A DNA stretch of 64,000 nt from an uncultured Vicinamibacterales bacterium. Lineage in GTDB: Bacteria; Acidobacteriota; Vicinamibacteria; Vicinamibacterales; UBA8438. Made by a program: the position numbers and the translations under genes. The stretch covers positions 2,814,001 through 2,878,000 of the forward strand of contig OY282382.1 in assembly GCA_958295905.1 (NCBI GenBank). Reading direction: 5' to 3'. Shown here in pieces: positions 52,991 through 61,826 of the stretch (its first letter is position 1; every line of letters begins with the position of its first letter). The notes below the pieces were generated by a model that had not been told where the DNA came from, searched no databases, and worked only from the letters and a program-made list of their open reading frames with translations.

Positions 52991-54415
52991 ATGCGCCATC
53001 CACACTACCAGGCGCCGGCGGTCACCCGCCGGGACATGCTCCGCACCTGCGGCTGCGGCTTCGGGGGGCTGGCCCTGTCGTCGCTGCTCCAACGGGATCT
53101 GCCGGCCGCGCAGGACAACCCGCTGGCCCCGAGGGCGCCCCATTTCGCGCCCCGCGCCAAGCGCATCATCTTCCTGCACATGCACGGCGGCCCGTCGCAG
53201 CACGACCTGTTCGAGCACAAGCCGCTGCTCGTCCGCGACGACAACAAGCCGCTGCCGTTCGCCAAGCCCGACGTGCAGTTCAACGAGACCGGCAACCTCT
53301 TCAAGAGCCCCTGGGAGTTCCGGCGGCACGGGCAGTCGGGCGCGTGGGTGAGCGAGCTGCTGCCCCACCTCGCCGGGGTCGTCGACGACCTCTGCTTCGT
53401 GCGCTCGATGTACGGCACCAACGCCGCCCACGGCGGCGCCATCCTCGCGATGAACACGGGCAGCGACCGCTTCGTGCGGCCTTCGATGGGGTCGTGGATC
53501 TCGTACGGGCTCGGGACCGAGAACGAGAATCTTCCCGCCTTCGTCACCATCTGTCCGTCGTATCAGCACGGCGGCGTGCAGAACTACTCGGCGGCGTTCC
53601 TTCCGGCCGCCTACAACGGCACCGCGATCGGCAACACGCGGATGAACACCGCCGAGGCCACCATCGACTTCCTCGAGAACCAGGCGGTCAGCCCCGCCGT
53701 GCAGCGGGCCGAGGTCGACCTGCTGCAGCGGTGGCAGCGCCGCCAGCTCGAATCGACGGGGCCCGACCTCGCCCTCGAGGGCCGCATCGAGTCGTACGAG
53801 CTTGCGTTCCGGATGCAGACCGAGGCGCCCGAGCTGATGAGCGTCGAGGGCGAGTCGGCGGCCACCCGGAGGCTGTACGGCCTGGACGACCCGGTGACGG
53901 GCGACTTCGGCCTGCGCTGCCTCCTCGCCCGCCGGTTCTCCGAGTCGGGGGTGCGGTTCGTGCAGGCCACCCACGGGCCCGACACGAAGTGGGACCACCA
54001 CTCCGGGCTGATCACGGGGCTGCCCCGAAGCTGCGCCGAGATCGACCGGCCGGTGGCCGGGCTGATTACCGACCTCAAGTCACGGGGCCTGCTCGACGAG
54101 ACCCTGGTGCTGTGGGGCGGCGAGTTCGGACGCACGCCGGGGGCCGAGGCGGGCGCCCGCAACGGCCGCGACCACAACCCCCACGGCTACACCATGCTCA
54201 TGGCCGGCGGCGGCGTGAAGGGGGGCCACAGCCACGGCCGCACCGACGACTACGGCTACTACGCCATCGAGGACAAGGTCCACATCCACGATCTGCACGC
54301 GACCATCCTGCACCTGCTCGGCCTCGACCACGAACGCCTGACCTACCGGAGCCAGGGACGCGATTTCCGGCTCACCGACGTGGCCGGCATCGTCGTCGAC
54401 GATCTGCTGGCCTGA
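52991..54415 (+). CDS. DUF1501 exported protein (Tat signal)
   Basis: 474 residues from the ATG at 52991 with GGAGG 6 bases upstream. TRRDMLRTCGCGFGGLALSS is a twin-arginine-type signal. Family segments: IIFLHMHGGPSQHDLFEHKP, FVRSMYGTNAAHGGAILAMN, GIHSS-like counterpart NTGSDRFVRPSMGSWI, GRDHNPHGYTMLMAGGGVKG and DLHATILHLLGLDH. DUF1501 belongs to the alkaline-phosphatase/sulfatase superfamily by fold and partners with PSCyt1 proteins. Substrate unknown. Confidence 0.93.
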   Translation: MRHPHYQAPAVTRRDMLRTCGCGFGGLALSSLLQRDLPAAQDNPLAPRAPHFAPRAKRIIFLHMHGGPSQHDLFEHKPLLVRDDNKPLPFAKPDVQFNETGNLFKSPWEFRRHGQSGAWVSELLPHLAGVVDDLCFVRSMYGTNAAHGGAILAMNTGSDRFVRPSMGSWISYGLGTENENLPAFVTICPSYQHGGVQNYSAAFLPAAYNGTAIGNTRMNTAEATIDFLENQAVSPAVQRAEVDLLQRWQRRQLESTGPDLALEGRIESYELAFRMQTEAPELMSVEGESAATRRLYGLDDPVTGDFGLRCLLARRFSESGVRFVQATHGPDTKWDHHSGLITGLPRSCAEIDRPVAGLITDLKSRGLLDETLVLWGGEFGRTPGAEAGARNGRDHNPHGYTMLMAGGGVKGGHSHGRTDDYGYYAIEDKVHIHDLHATILHLLGLDHERLTYRSQGRDFRLTDVAGIVVDDLLA

Positions 54416-54567
54416 GACGCGGACGCAAGGAGGGTGATCGACATGAGGTTGCCGACGGCCTCCAGGCGCAGCCCGGGTAATGACCCTGCCCCGCGCCGGG
54501 CGCGGGAGACTCCGGAACGGGCTGCGTCCCGGGGGCAGGCCGGCGAACTCATATCGATCACTTTCCC

Positions 54568-54733
54568 CAAGCCGTCCGCGGCCGAAGTTCCGCTGCATCC
54601 GGCCGGGGCCGTATTCTGTCCGGAACGTGTCGAACAGCGGTCGAAATCGCCGAAATCCGGCCGATCCGGACCGTTTCCGCGCCACCGCCGGCCAGTTCCG
54701 GCGCGCCGCGGAGTCTTGCCGCGGGCGGCAAAG
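54568..54733. repeat. MITE-like repeat, copy B (inverted relative to copy A)
   Basis: In reverse complement it follows the 48.8-kb element: CGCGGCAAGACTCCGCGGCG, then GGTGGCGCGGAAACGG, GGCGATTTCGACCGCTGT, CCGGCCGGATGCAGCGGAAC and an end TTCGGCCGCGGACGG. It sits in the 346-bp spacer before the metallo-beta-lactamase gene. An extra 14 or so bases are present near one end. Confidence 0.7.
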
Positions 54734-54761
54734 GCCGCGAGGCCCGCTGAAAGGTAGCGAC

Positions 54762-55694
54762 ATGCGACGTCTGGCACTACTGCCGCTCACCGCCCTCGCG
54801 CTCGGGCTCGTCGTCTGGACCGCCGGCGTCGACGCGCGGCAGGAGCCGAACCCGCCGATCGAGGCGCACCGCATCACCGACCAGCTGCACATGCTCGGGT
54901 CGGGGTCGACGACCGGAGGCAACACCGCCCTCCTCATCGCCGAGCACGGCGTGGTGCTGGTGGACACCAAGAACGAAGGCTACGGCGCGGACATCCTCGA
55001 CCACGTGCGGCGGCTCACCGACAAGCCGGTGACCACCATCATCAACACGCACGTCCACTTCGACCACAGCGGCTCGAACACCGAGTTCCCGGACACCGTC
55101 CACTTCGTGGCGCACGAGAACATCAGACGCCACTGGGCCCGCACCGACTGCCAGCCGATACCGACGAACTGCGACGACTTCCAGGGCGCGAACGCGAAGT
55201 ACCTGCCGTCGACCACCTTCTCCGACCGGCTGACGCTCTTCGCCGGGGGGCCCGACCAGATCGACCTCTACCATTTCGGCCGCGGCCATACCGACGGCGA
55301 CACCTTCGTCGTGTTCAAGGCGGCGCGGACCATGCACACCGGCGACATGTTCCTGGGCAAGCTGCTCCCGTTCATCGACGCGGAGAACGGCAACGGCGGC
55401 AGCGCCATCGAGTTCGGGCGGACCCTGACCCGCGCCATCAGCACCGTGCCGGACGTCGACACCATCATCACCGGCCACGGGGACACGCCGCTCGCCTGGA
55501 GCGATCTGGTGGACTACCGGGCGTTCTACATGGACCTGTACGATCAGACGCGGCGGGGCATCGACGCGGGGCTCAGCGCCGACGAGACGATCGCCGCGTA
55601 CACCAAGCCGGCGCGGTTCAGCGACTACTCGGCGGCCCGGCAGGGCACCTTCAGCGTGGCGGCCATCGTGAACCACATCTACGAGGGACGCTGA
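54762..55694 (+). CDS. Exported metallo-beta-lactamase-fold hydrolase
   Basis: 310 residues. The ATG at 54762 follows AAGG and is in front of a signal peptide (LLPLTALALGLVVWTAGVDA). Zinc-site motifs are THVHFDHSG (H-x-H-x-D-H), HFGRGHTDGD, MHTGDMFLG and the last His in ITGHGDTPL. The spacing fits class B / glyoxalase-II-like metallohydrolases. The substrate is not apparent; similar proteins are often misnamed lactamases. Confidence 0.9.
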   Translation: MRRLALLPLTALALGLVVWTAGVDARQEPNPPIEAHRITDQLHMLGSGSTTGGNTALLIAEHGVVLVDTKNEGYGADILDHVRRLTDKPVTTIINTHVHFDHSGSNTEFPDTVHFVAHENIRRHWARTDCQPIPTNCDDFQGANAKYLPSTTFSDRLTLFAGGPDQIDLYHFGRGHTDGDTFVVFKAARTMHTGDMFLGKLLPFIDAENGNGGSAIEFGRTLTRAISTVPDVDTIITGHGDTPLAWSDLVDYRAFYMDLYDQTRRGIDAGLSADETIAAYTKPARFSDYSAARQGTFSVAAIVNHIYEGR

Positions 55695-55868
55695 GTCGAT
55701 CACCCGCGGGGCCCGGTCGGCGGCCGGCGTTACGCGTCGACGAGCACGACTTCCAGGCCGGCGCCGCGACGCGACTCGTCGTCATCGACAATCGAGGCTG
55801 AACCTGCCTGCGGATGCGCCGACTGCCGATGCCAAGGGGCGGGGACCACGTGGTATCTTGGGATCGGC

Positions 55869-56246
55869 ATGAGCGGGACCGCCACCATCGTCGTGTCCAT
55901 CGTCGGCGCCGCCGTCGGCATCATCGGCGTGCTCGGACTGATGCTGCGGATCCTGGCGACGAACGTCACCCGGGAGTTACAAGCCGGCGCGCAGCGGATC
56001 AGCGAGCTGAAGACGGATCTGAGCCGCCGAATCGACGACACCAACCAGCGGATCGACGAACTGAAGACGGATCTGGGCCGCCGAATCGACGACACCAACC
56101 AGCGGATCGAGAACTTGGCCACCGAAATGCACCAGCGGTTCGACCGAGTTCACCAAGAACTCGGGGAAAACCGCGAGCGCATGGCGAAGCTCGAGGGCTC
56201 GCTCGAAGGATTCCTGGCCGGCCGCCGCGATCGCGATGCGGCCTGA
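55869..56246 (+). CDS. Small membrane protein with repeated coiled coil
   Basis: 125 residues. An N-terminal membrane helix (IVVSIVGAAVGIIGVLGLML) is followed by two near-perfect 18-residue repeats (ELKTDLSRRIDDTNQRID and ELKTDLGRRIDDTNQRIE) and further heptads to the Arg/Asp tail. The DNA repeats (GACGGATCTGGGCCGCCGAA) also lie in tandem. Such small anchor-plus-coil proteins are frequent in this genome; function unknown. Confidence 0.75.
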   Translation: MSGTATIVVSIVGAAVGIIGVLGLMLRILATNVTRELQAGAQRISELKTDLSRRIDDTNQRIDELKTDLGRRIDDTNQRIENLATEMHQRFDRVHQELGENRERMAKLEGSLEGFLAGRRDRDAA

Positions 56247-56384
56247 CCGCCGGCTTCACCGAGTCGCAGCGGGTGGAGCCGGAGCGGTTGACCAAGCCGT
56301 CTGTGCGCCGAGCGGGGCGTGAAGGGTCCGCGGTTTAGTAGGCGGCAACCCCGGCGACGGTTGGCGGGCCGGAGGCGGCCTCTG

Positions 56385-56624
56385 ATGTTCGATACGCATT
56401 CGATTGCCCGTAGCCTGAGCGAGGCGAATTTGGCCGATGCGCAGGTGGACGCGATCACCGAGGCGGTCCGTCGGGCGGCCGACCATGGCGATCACGTTAC
56501 GTCCGAGCAGTTCAAGGCCGGGCTCGCGGAGATGCGGACGGAGATCGCAGGCCTGCGCGCCGATCTGACCTGGAGGATGCCCGCCGTCGCCGGCTTGGCC
56601 ATCGCGGCGCTGAGGTTGTTCTGA
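56385..56624 (+). CDS. Small DUF1640-like membrane-anchored protein
   Basis: 79 residues from the ATG at 56385. FDTHSIARSLSEANLADAQV, then AITEAVRRAADHGDHVTSEQ and FKAGLAEMRTEIAGLRADL form an amphipathic coiled-coil, ending in a C-terminal membrane helix (AVAGLAIAALRLF). The arrangement resembles DUF1640/CCDC90-type proteins. Its 3' end is duplicated immediately downstream. Confidence 0.65.
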   Translation: MFDTHSIARSLSEANLADAQVDAITEAVRRAADHGDHVTSEQFKAGLAEMRTEIAGLRADLTWRMPAVAGLAIAALRLF

Positions 56625-56697
56625 GGAGCACGCCGGGCTCCGGCTGGGCGTGCTGTGGGGCCGGCTTGGCCATCGCGGCGCCAAGGTTGTTCTGAGG
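56587..56697. repeat. Duplicated 3' end of the DUF1640-like gene
   Basis: GCCGGCTTGGCCATCGCGGC, then GC(T/C)(G/A)AGGTTGTTCTGAGG, occurs at about 56587 and again at about 56660. The second copy includes the stop codon but no gene body. Confidence 0.85.
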
Positions 56698-56897
56698 CAT
56701 GGCGCCCGAGCCTTCCGCCGGTTCGCCTTGAACGCAGCGGTACGGCGACCCGCGTCACGGCTGTCTGGCCGACGGTGGCCGGGCGGGAGCGGGCGGGTAG
56801 TCTGGGCGCCGGCGCTTTGTTCGGTTGGGTGACACCACCGGCGTGGCGGGGTCGCAACTCGACTTCCGCAACCCGCGGCCGCTTCGCAGGAGATGAC

Positions 56898-58361
56898 ATG
56901 TCGACAGCCTTCAACCGACGCGACTTCCTCACGGCCGGCGCGACCGCGGCCGCGTTCGTGGCGGGCCGTCCCGCGTTCGCGCAGACCACCGATCCGACCG
57001 ACCTGAGCATCGCCGAGGCGCAGCGCCTCGTTCGCCGCCGCGATCTCTCGCCGCTGGATCTCGTGGAGTCGTACCTGGCGCGCATCCGGCGTCTGGACCC
57101 TCGGCTCAACGCCTTCGTGACCGTGACCGAGGAGCGCGCCGTCGAGCGCGCGCGGGCGCTCGAAGCGGAGCTGGCGGCCGGCCGGTGGCGCGGTCCGCTG
57201 CACGGCATTCCGATTGCGCTGAAGGACAACATCGATACGGCGGGCGTGCTGACGACGGCGGCGAGCGCGGTGTTCGCGGACCGCATCCCGGATGAGGACG
57301 CCGAGGTCGTGACGCGGCTCGAGGCGGCGGGCGCGATCTTCCTGGGCAAGCTCAACATGCACGAGTTCGCCTACGGCGCGACGTCGGCGTTCACCCGGAC
57401 CGGTCCCGTGCGCAATCCGTGGGATGCGGACCGCATCCCGGGCGGGTCGTCCGGCGGCTCCGGCGCAGCGGTCGCCGCGCGGTTGTGCGCCGGCGCTCTG
57501 GGCACCGATACCGGGGGATCGGTCCGCATCCCCGCCGCGCATTGCGGCATCGTCGGTCTCAAGGCGACCTATGGGCTGGCGAGCATCCGCGGCATCGTCC
57601 CGCTCGGCGTCTCCCTCGACCACGTCGGCCCGATGTGCCGGACGGTCGCCGACGCCGCGCTGATGCTGCAGGCGATGGCCGGCTACGACCCGCGGGGCAT
57701 CGCCAGCATCGATGCGGAGATCCCGGACTACGCGGGCGCGCTCCGGCGCCCGACGTCGGCGCTGCGTCTGGGCGTGCCGCGCACGTTCTACGAAGACGTG
57801 GACCCGCAGGTCCTGGCCGCCGTCGAGCGGGCGCTCGGCGTCCTCGGCGATCTCGCGGCGGGCGCGCGGGACGTGGAGCTGCCGGCGCTGCCGGGGACCC
57901 GCACCGTCGGGGTCGAGGCATACGCGTATCACGCCGATCTCCTCGACGAGCGGCGCGGCCTGTACGACGCGAGCACGCTGGAGCGCATCGAGGGCGGCGC
58001 CGAGACGTCCGCGGCCGACTATGCCGAGGCGCGGTATCAGCTCACGCTCGTGCGGAAGGCGATTGCCGCGGTGTTCGACGACGTCGACGTGCTGGTCACG
58101 CCGACGCTGGCGCAGCTTCCCGTCAGCATCGAGGAGGCACGGGCGTCGCCGCTCGAGGTGACCGGGATCCTGATCCGCAACACCGCGCCCTTCAACGCGT
58201 ACGGCATTCCCGCGATCACCGTCCCGTGCGGCTTCAGCCGCGGGGGCCTGCCCATCGGGCTGCAGCTGTGCGGCCGCGCCCTCGGCGAGGTCGACGTGCT
58301 CGCGCTCGCGCACGCGTACGAGCAGGCGACGGCGTGGCACGAGCGGACGCCGCCGCTGTGA
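56898..58361 (+). CDS. Amidase-signature enzyme with Tat signal
   Basis: 487 residues from the ATG at 56898 with AGGAG 5 bases upstream. FNRRDFLTAGATAAAFVAG is a twin-arginine-type signal, so the enzyme is exported. The amidase signature triad is visible: the Lys in GIPIALKDNIDTAG, and the two serines in the Gly/Ser-rich PGGSSGGSGAAVAA and in TDTGGSVRIPAAHCG. The C-terminal part has TPTLAQLPVSIEEA and FNAYGIPAITVPCGF as in GatA-like amidases. It hydrolyses amides or related compounds; substrate unknown. The cytoplasmic GatCAB role is unlikely given the export signal. Confidence 0.92.
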   Translation: MSTAFNRRDFLTAGATAAAFVAGRPAFAQTTDPTDLSIAEAQRLVRRRDLSPLDLVESYLARIRRLDPRLNAFVTVTEERAVERARALEAELAAGRWRGPLHGIPIALKDNIDTAGVLTTAASAVFADRIPDEDAEVVTRLEAAGAIFLGKLNMHEFAYGATSAFTRTGPVRNPWDADRIPGGSSGGSGAAVAARLCAGALGTDTGGSVRIPAAHCGIVGLKATYGLASIRGIVPLGVSLDHVGPMCRTVADAALMLQAMAGYDPRGIASIDAEIPDYAGALRRPTSALRLGVPRTFYEDVDPQVLAAVERALGVLGDLAAGARDVELPALPGTRTVGVEAYAYHADLLDERRGLYDASTLERIEGGAETSAADYAEARYQLTLVRKAIAAVFDDVDVLVTPTLAQLPVSIEEARASPLEVTGILIRNTAPFNAYGIPAITVPCGFSRGGLPIGLQLCGRALGEVDVLALAHAYEQATAWHERTPPL

Positions 58362-58475
58362 CCCGGCGTCGCGGGACGGCTTTGAGATCACGGCGAAGCG
58401 GACCACGAATCCCGCATCCCCAACCGCAGCACATTGCGGGCATTCCCCGTTCCGCTGCCGGTTTCAGAAAAGCAA

Positions 58476-58879
58476 GCAAAGAACTCGACGCGATCTCCGA
58501 GCAGACGAACGCGCTGGACCGAGCGGAGAGGGAAATCGACCTCATGCGCAAGCGCCCCGAGGCGCGCGGCCATCTCGACCGCGCGGTGGACGATCGCCTC
58601 GGGAGCCGCCAGTGCCGGATCCGCCTGATCGCCGACGTCGTGACCGGCAAGCTCGACGTGCGCGCGGCGGCGGCCGGGTTCCCGGAGGCCGATGGGCTTG
58701 CCGACGGCGACACGCCGGACGGAAACCGCGCCGCCGGCGGCCTCGACGCACGCGCCGAAGAGCAGGCCGCGGACGGCGTCGGCATGCGCATCGGAGAGGC
58801 GGAAGCGCCGGGGGCGGCCGATACGGCCATGGCGGCGCGGCGGGGGGCGGAAGAAGCCGCCGCGGGAGACCGCCGATGA
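58476..58879 (+). pseudogene. C-terminal fragment of a type I restriction specificity subunit (HsdS)
   Basis: The frame reads KELDAISEQTNALDRAEREI then DLMRK, an unrelated 20-residue stretch, and RIRLIADVVTGKLDVRAAAA. The last block is the well-known C-terminal end of HsdS proteins that usually follows IDLxREYRT. The two target-recognition domains are missing. The stop overlaps the ATG of the following ATPase gene (ATGA), which suggests that this gene and the two that follow came from a type I restriction locus. Confidence 0.7.
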
Positions 58880-60135
58880 TCGCGCTGGTCGAAGCGTTGA
58901 ACTTCCGCTGCCTGCGCTATGTGCAGCGGCCCCTGGGGCCGTTTCATGTGCTGGTGGGTCCGAACGCATCGGGCAAAACGACGTTTCTGGACGTAATCGG
59001 ATTTCTTCGGGATGTCGTATCGAACGGGTTGGAGGATGCGGTGGCGGACCGCACGCCGAATCCGCTGGACCTCCTCTCTCAACGTCAGGGCGAACGTGTG
59101 GAGCTGGCGGTCGAGGTGGACGTCCCGGAACGGCTGCGGCAGCAGACGCTGAAACCGGAACTGGACACGGTGCGGTATCAGGTGGCGATCGGCTTCGACG
59201 AAACGCAGCGCCAGTTCGAGTTCAAGGCCGAGACGCTTATGTTAAGAAAGCAGGGTGCCCTCTCGAGCGCGCCGCAGCGGCCGTTGTTCCCGATGCCGCT
59301 ACGCTCCCCGCCATCACTGTTGATTAGCATCCGGCACCGTGACAACAAGGTGTTGCTCAACAAGGTGCCGGGTGGGAATGACAATTTCTACAACGAGGCC
59401 AGCCCCGCGGACAGGAGTTGGGCACCGTCGTTCAAGCTGGGGCCGAAGAAGTCGGCGCTCGGCAACCTCCCGGCGGACGAGAGCGCGTTCCCGGTGGCGA
59501 CGTGGTTTCGTGACTACTTGGGATCTGGCGTGCAGCGGTTCATGCTCAACAGCCGCGAGATCCGACGGCCGAGTCCGCCGGCGCGGGTGTCGGGGTTTCT
59601 GCCGGACGGATCGAATCTCTCGTGGGTCGTGGCGCGGCTGCGGCGGAACGCGCGGGAACGGCACGACGCGTGGATCCGGCATCTGCGCACGGCGCTGCGC
59701 GATCTGGTGGACATCGAGACCATCGAGCGTCCGGAGGACCGGCACTGCTACATGACCTTTAAATACGAGAACGGGTTGACGGTCCCTTCGTGGCTGGTTT
59801 CTGACGGCACGCTGCGGCTGACGGCGCTTACCTTGCCGGCGTACCTGACGGATCTTCATGGCGTCTATCTGATCGAGGAGCCCGAGAACGGCATCCATCC
59901 GGGGGCCGTGGCGACCGTGTACGATTCGCTCTCCTCCGTTTACGGCGCGCAGGTGCTGCTGGCGTCCCACTCGCCGGTGGTCTTGAATGCCGCCGCGGCC
60001 GACCAGGTGTTGTGCTTCGCGCGAAGCGATGAAGGCGCCACGGACATCGTTCTCGGGTCCGAGCATCCTCACCTGAAGGAGTGGCAGGGAGCCGCTGACC
60101 TGGGTACGTTGCTGGCGTCGGGAGTACTCGGGTGA
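58876..60135 (+). CDS. AAA/SMC-like ATPase (OLD/RecF-type, AAA_21), candidate defence protein
   Basis: 419 residues. Walker A is GPNASGKTT near residue 30 after the typical start ALVEALNFRCLR. The signature and Walker B region lies in the C-terminal half, with VYLIEEPENGIHPGAVATVY followed by QVLLASHSPVVLNAA. It overlaps both neighbours: the HsdS remnant (ATGA) and the next gene (GTGA). Pairs of this ATPase type with small TOPRIM-like or MAD4-like proteins occur within type I restriction and MADS defence loci. The pair's effect here is inference. Confidence 0.85.
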   Translation: MIALVEALNFRCLRYVQRPLGPFHVLVGPNASGKTTFLDVIGFLRDVVSNGLEDAVADRTPNPLDLLSQRQGERVELAVEVDVPERLRQQTLKPELDTVRYQVAIGFDETQRQFEFKAETLMLRKQGALSSAPQRPLFPMPLRSPPSLLISIRHRDNKVLLNKVPGGNDNFYNEASPADRSWAPSFKLGPKKSALGNLPADESAFPVATWFRDYLGSGVQRFMLNSREIRRPSPPARVSGFLPDGSNLSWVVARLRRNARERHDAWIRHLRTALRDLVDIETIERPEDRHCYMTFKYENGLTVPSWLVSDGTLRLTALTLPAYLTDLHGVYLIEEPENGIHPGAVATVYDSLSSVYGAQVLLASHSPVVLNAAAADQVLCFARSDEGATDIVLGSEHPHLKEWQGAADLGTLLASGVLG

Positions 60136-60773
60136 CGCGGAAGGACCTCGTCGTTCTCGCGGCCGACAAGGACATGGAACAGACGCTGCGGGGACTGTTG
60201 GCGAGACCGCGGGCCCTCGACGTGCGGCCGGTTGCGTTCGATGTCTTCGTTCATCCGGAGCATGACGCTGCCTGTGCGCGCCGAGGCGTGTCGTTTCTGT
60301 CGAGCTTCGCGCGAAGGTACGACCACGGTCTCCTGCTGTTCGACCACGAAGGCAGCGGGCGGGAAGGCGTCAGCCGTCTGGAGATACAGAACGCGCTCAA
60401 CGGGGAGTTCGCCGGTTCGGGCTGGGAACAGCGCGCGCGGGCAATCGTGGTGTCACCGGAGCTCGAAGCCTGGGTCTGGAGCCCGTCTCCCCATGTGGAC
60501 GACGTGGCGGGATGGAAGAACCGGCAACCGGCGCTTCGCGACTGGCTGATCAAGATGGGGTTGTGGAGTGAGGGAGACGTGAAGCCCCGCCAGCCGAAGG
60601 AGGCGTTTCGGGCAGCGCTGCGGGCGGCGAGTGTGGCCCGCAGCGCGTCCCTGTACCGGTCGCTCGCCGAGAGGGTGTCGTTGCGCTCCTGCGCGGACGC
60701 GTCCTTTCAGGAACTGCGGAGCACGCTGCGCGAGTGGTTTCCGCGGGACACGCGGACCACCGACCGCATCTGA
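60132..60773 (+). CDS. MAD4-like protein, partner of the ATPase
   Basis: 213 residues from a GTG overlapping the ATPase stop. KDLVVLAADKDMEQTLRGLL, VFVHPEHDAACARRG, HGLLLFDHEGSGRE, AIVVSPELEAWVWSPSPHVD and ALRDWLIKMGLW match the pattern of proteins annotated as MAD4 of the methylation-associated defence system. The acidic positions (ADKD, FDHEGSG, PELE) recall a TOPRIM-like nuclease. Assignment is from memory of family sequences; a DUF4276-type alternative is possible. The tight overlap indicates that the two proteins act together. Confidence 0.65.
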   Translation: MTRKDLVVLAADKDMEQTLRGLLARPRALDVRPVAFDVFVHPEHDAACARRGVSFLSSFARRYDHGLLLFDHEGSGREGVSRLEIQNALNGEFAGSGWEQRARAIVVSPELEAWVWSPSPHVDDVAGWKNRQPALRDWLIKMGLWSEGDVKPRQPKEAFRAALRAASVARSASLYRSLAERVSLRSCADASFQELRSTLREWFPRDTRTTDRI

Positions 60774-60818
60774 AAATACAGTCGAAGTGGTACTACTGAC
60801 TGGCGCGGGGAGGCAGAG

Positions 60819-61183
60819 ATGGTCGAATTCAAGACGGGCGACATCCTCGCAGAAGACGCCGACGCCCTGGTCAATGAATTGGAGCTCGTGCCGGGCGCGG
60901 TGACTGACGCGAACCGGTTCTTGGAGGAGCATCCCGACGTGCGCGCCCGATTCGAACGGGTGGCGGACCTCGTGGCGGGGTTCGAGTCGTCGTTCGGTCT
61001 GGAGCTGCTGTCGACGGTGCATTGGGTGATCGCGCGCGAGTCCGGGAACTGGATGATACGGTGTCGCGGGTCCATGCCTGGAACGACCGGAAGAAGCAGT
61101 TCTCGGTCAGGCAGATAAAGCTGACCGCAGAGGTTCTGGCGGCGAAGGGCTGGATCGGCACGGGTGCTCCGCGCGCGGACTGA
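60819..61183 (+). pseudogene. darG antitoxin with internal deletion and frameshift
   Basis: The start MVEFKTGDILAEDADALVN is the beginning of a DarG macrodomain. The following ELELVPGAVTDANRFLEEHP is already close to the C-terminal region (FERVADLVAGFESSFGLELL, STVHWV), so most of the macrodomain is deleted. Near 61050 the frame shifts to DTVSRVHAWNDRKKQFSVRQ and KGWIGTG, ending at 61183. DarG normally reverses DNA ADP-ribosylation by DarT; no darT is present, so loss of the antitoxin is tolerable. Confidence 0.75.
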
Positions 61184-61307
61184 TGGACCACTGACACCTC
61201 CTCGAACGCCTCATCTGCACGGCGCTGACGGGCCACCCCTGCGATCGTCGGGGCGGACAGGCTGCCGCGAGTTGTCCCGGTGCCGTAACGGCACGGCCGG
61301 AGAGCCC

Positions 61308-61730
61308 ATGGCGATCTTCGTCACCGATCGAATCAGTCTTGCCGAGGACGAGATGAGCGAGCAGTTCGTGCGCGCGCCGGGTCCCGGCGGGCAGAACGTC
61401 AACAAGCTCGCAACTGCGGTCCAGCTTCGCTTCGATGCGCGCGGTTCGAAGTCGCTGCCGGACGACGTCCGCACCCGGCTCCTCGAGATCGCGGGAGCGC
61501 GGGCGACGAAGCGCGGCGAGATCATCATCAACGCCCATCGGTTCCGTACCCGCGAGCGAAACCGCGGGGATGCGATCGAGCGGCTCGTGTCGCTCGTGCG
61601 CCGGGCCGCGGTCGTTGCGAGGGCGAGAAAGGCGACGCGGCCAAGCCTGGCGTCCACGCGGCGCCAAGCAGAGGAAAAGCGCCGCCGCGCACAACTCAAG
61701 CGTGCCCGCCGGTCCGTCGATCAGGACTGA
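61308..61730 (+). CDS. arfB: Peptidyl-tRNA hydrolase ArfB (YaeJ/ICT1-type ribosome rescue factor)
   Basis: 140 residues with GGAG 8 bases before the ATG. APGPGGQNVNKLATAVQLRF carries the GGQ motif that enters the peptidyl-transferase centre. The C-terminal tail (RARKATRPSLASTRRQAEEK followed by RRRAQLKRARRS) is basic and extended, as in ArfB, where it senses the empty mRNA channel. Length matches the family. It hydrolyses peptidyl-tRNA on stalled ribosomes. Confidence 0.95.
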   Translation: MAIFVTDRISLAEDEMSEQFVRAPGPGGQNVNKLATAVQLRFDARGSKSLPDDVRTRLLEIAGARATKRGEIIINAHRFRTRERNRGDAIERLVSLVRRAAVVARARKATRPSLASTRRQAEEKRRRAQLKRARRSVDQD

Positions 61731-61826
61731 GGCTCGCGGGCGGCTGGTGTTCGAGCCGTCCGTCCGCCAGGGCGCCTTGGCGGCGCAGGTTGCGGGGGCG
61801 CGGGTGGAGCCTGCGCGTCGGCGCGT

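Noticed and set aside
49680-53003. 1107-codon minus-strand frame
   Set aside because: Antisense shadow of the PSCyt1/DUF1553 and DUF1501 genes, whose heme and family motifs are on the plus strand.
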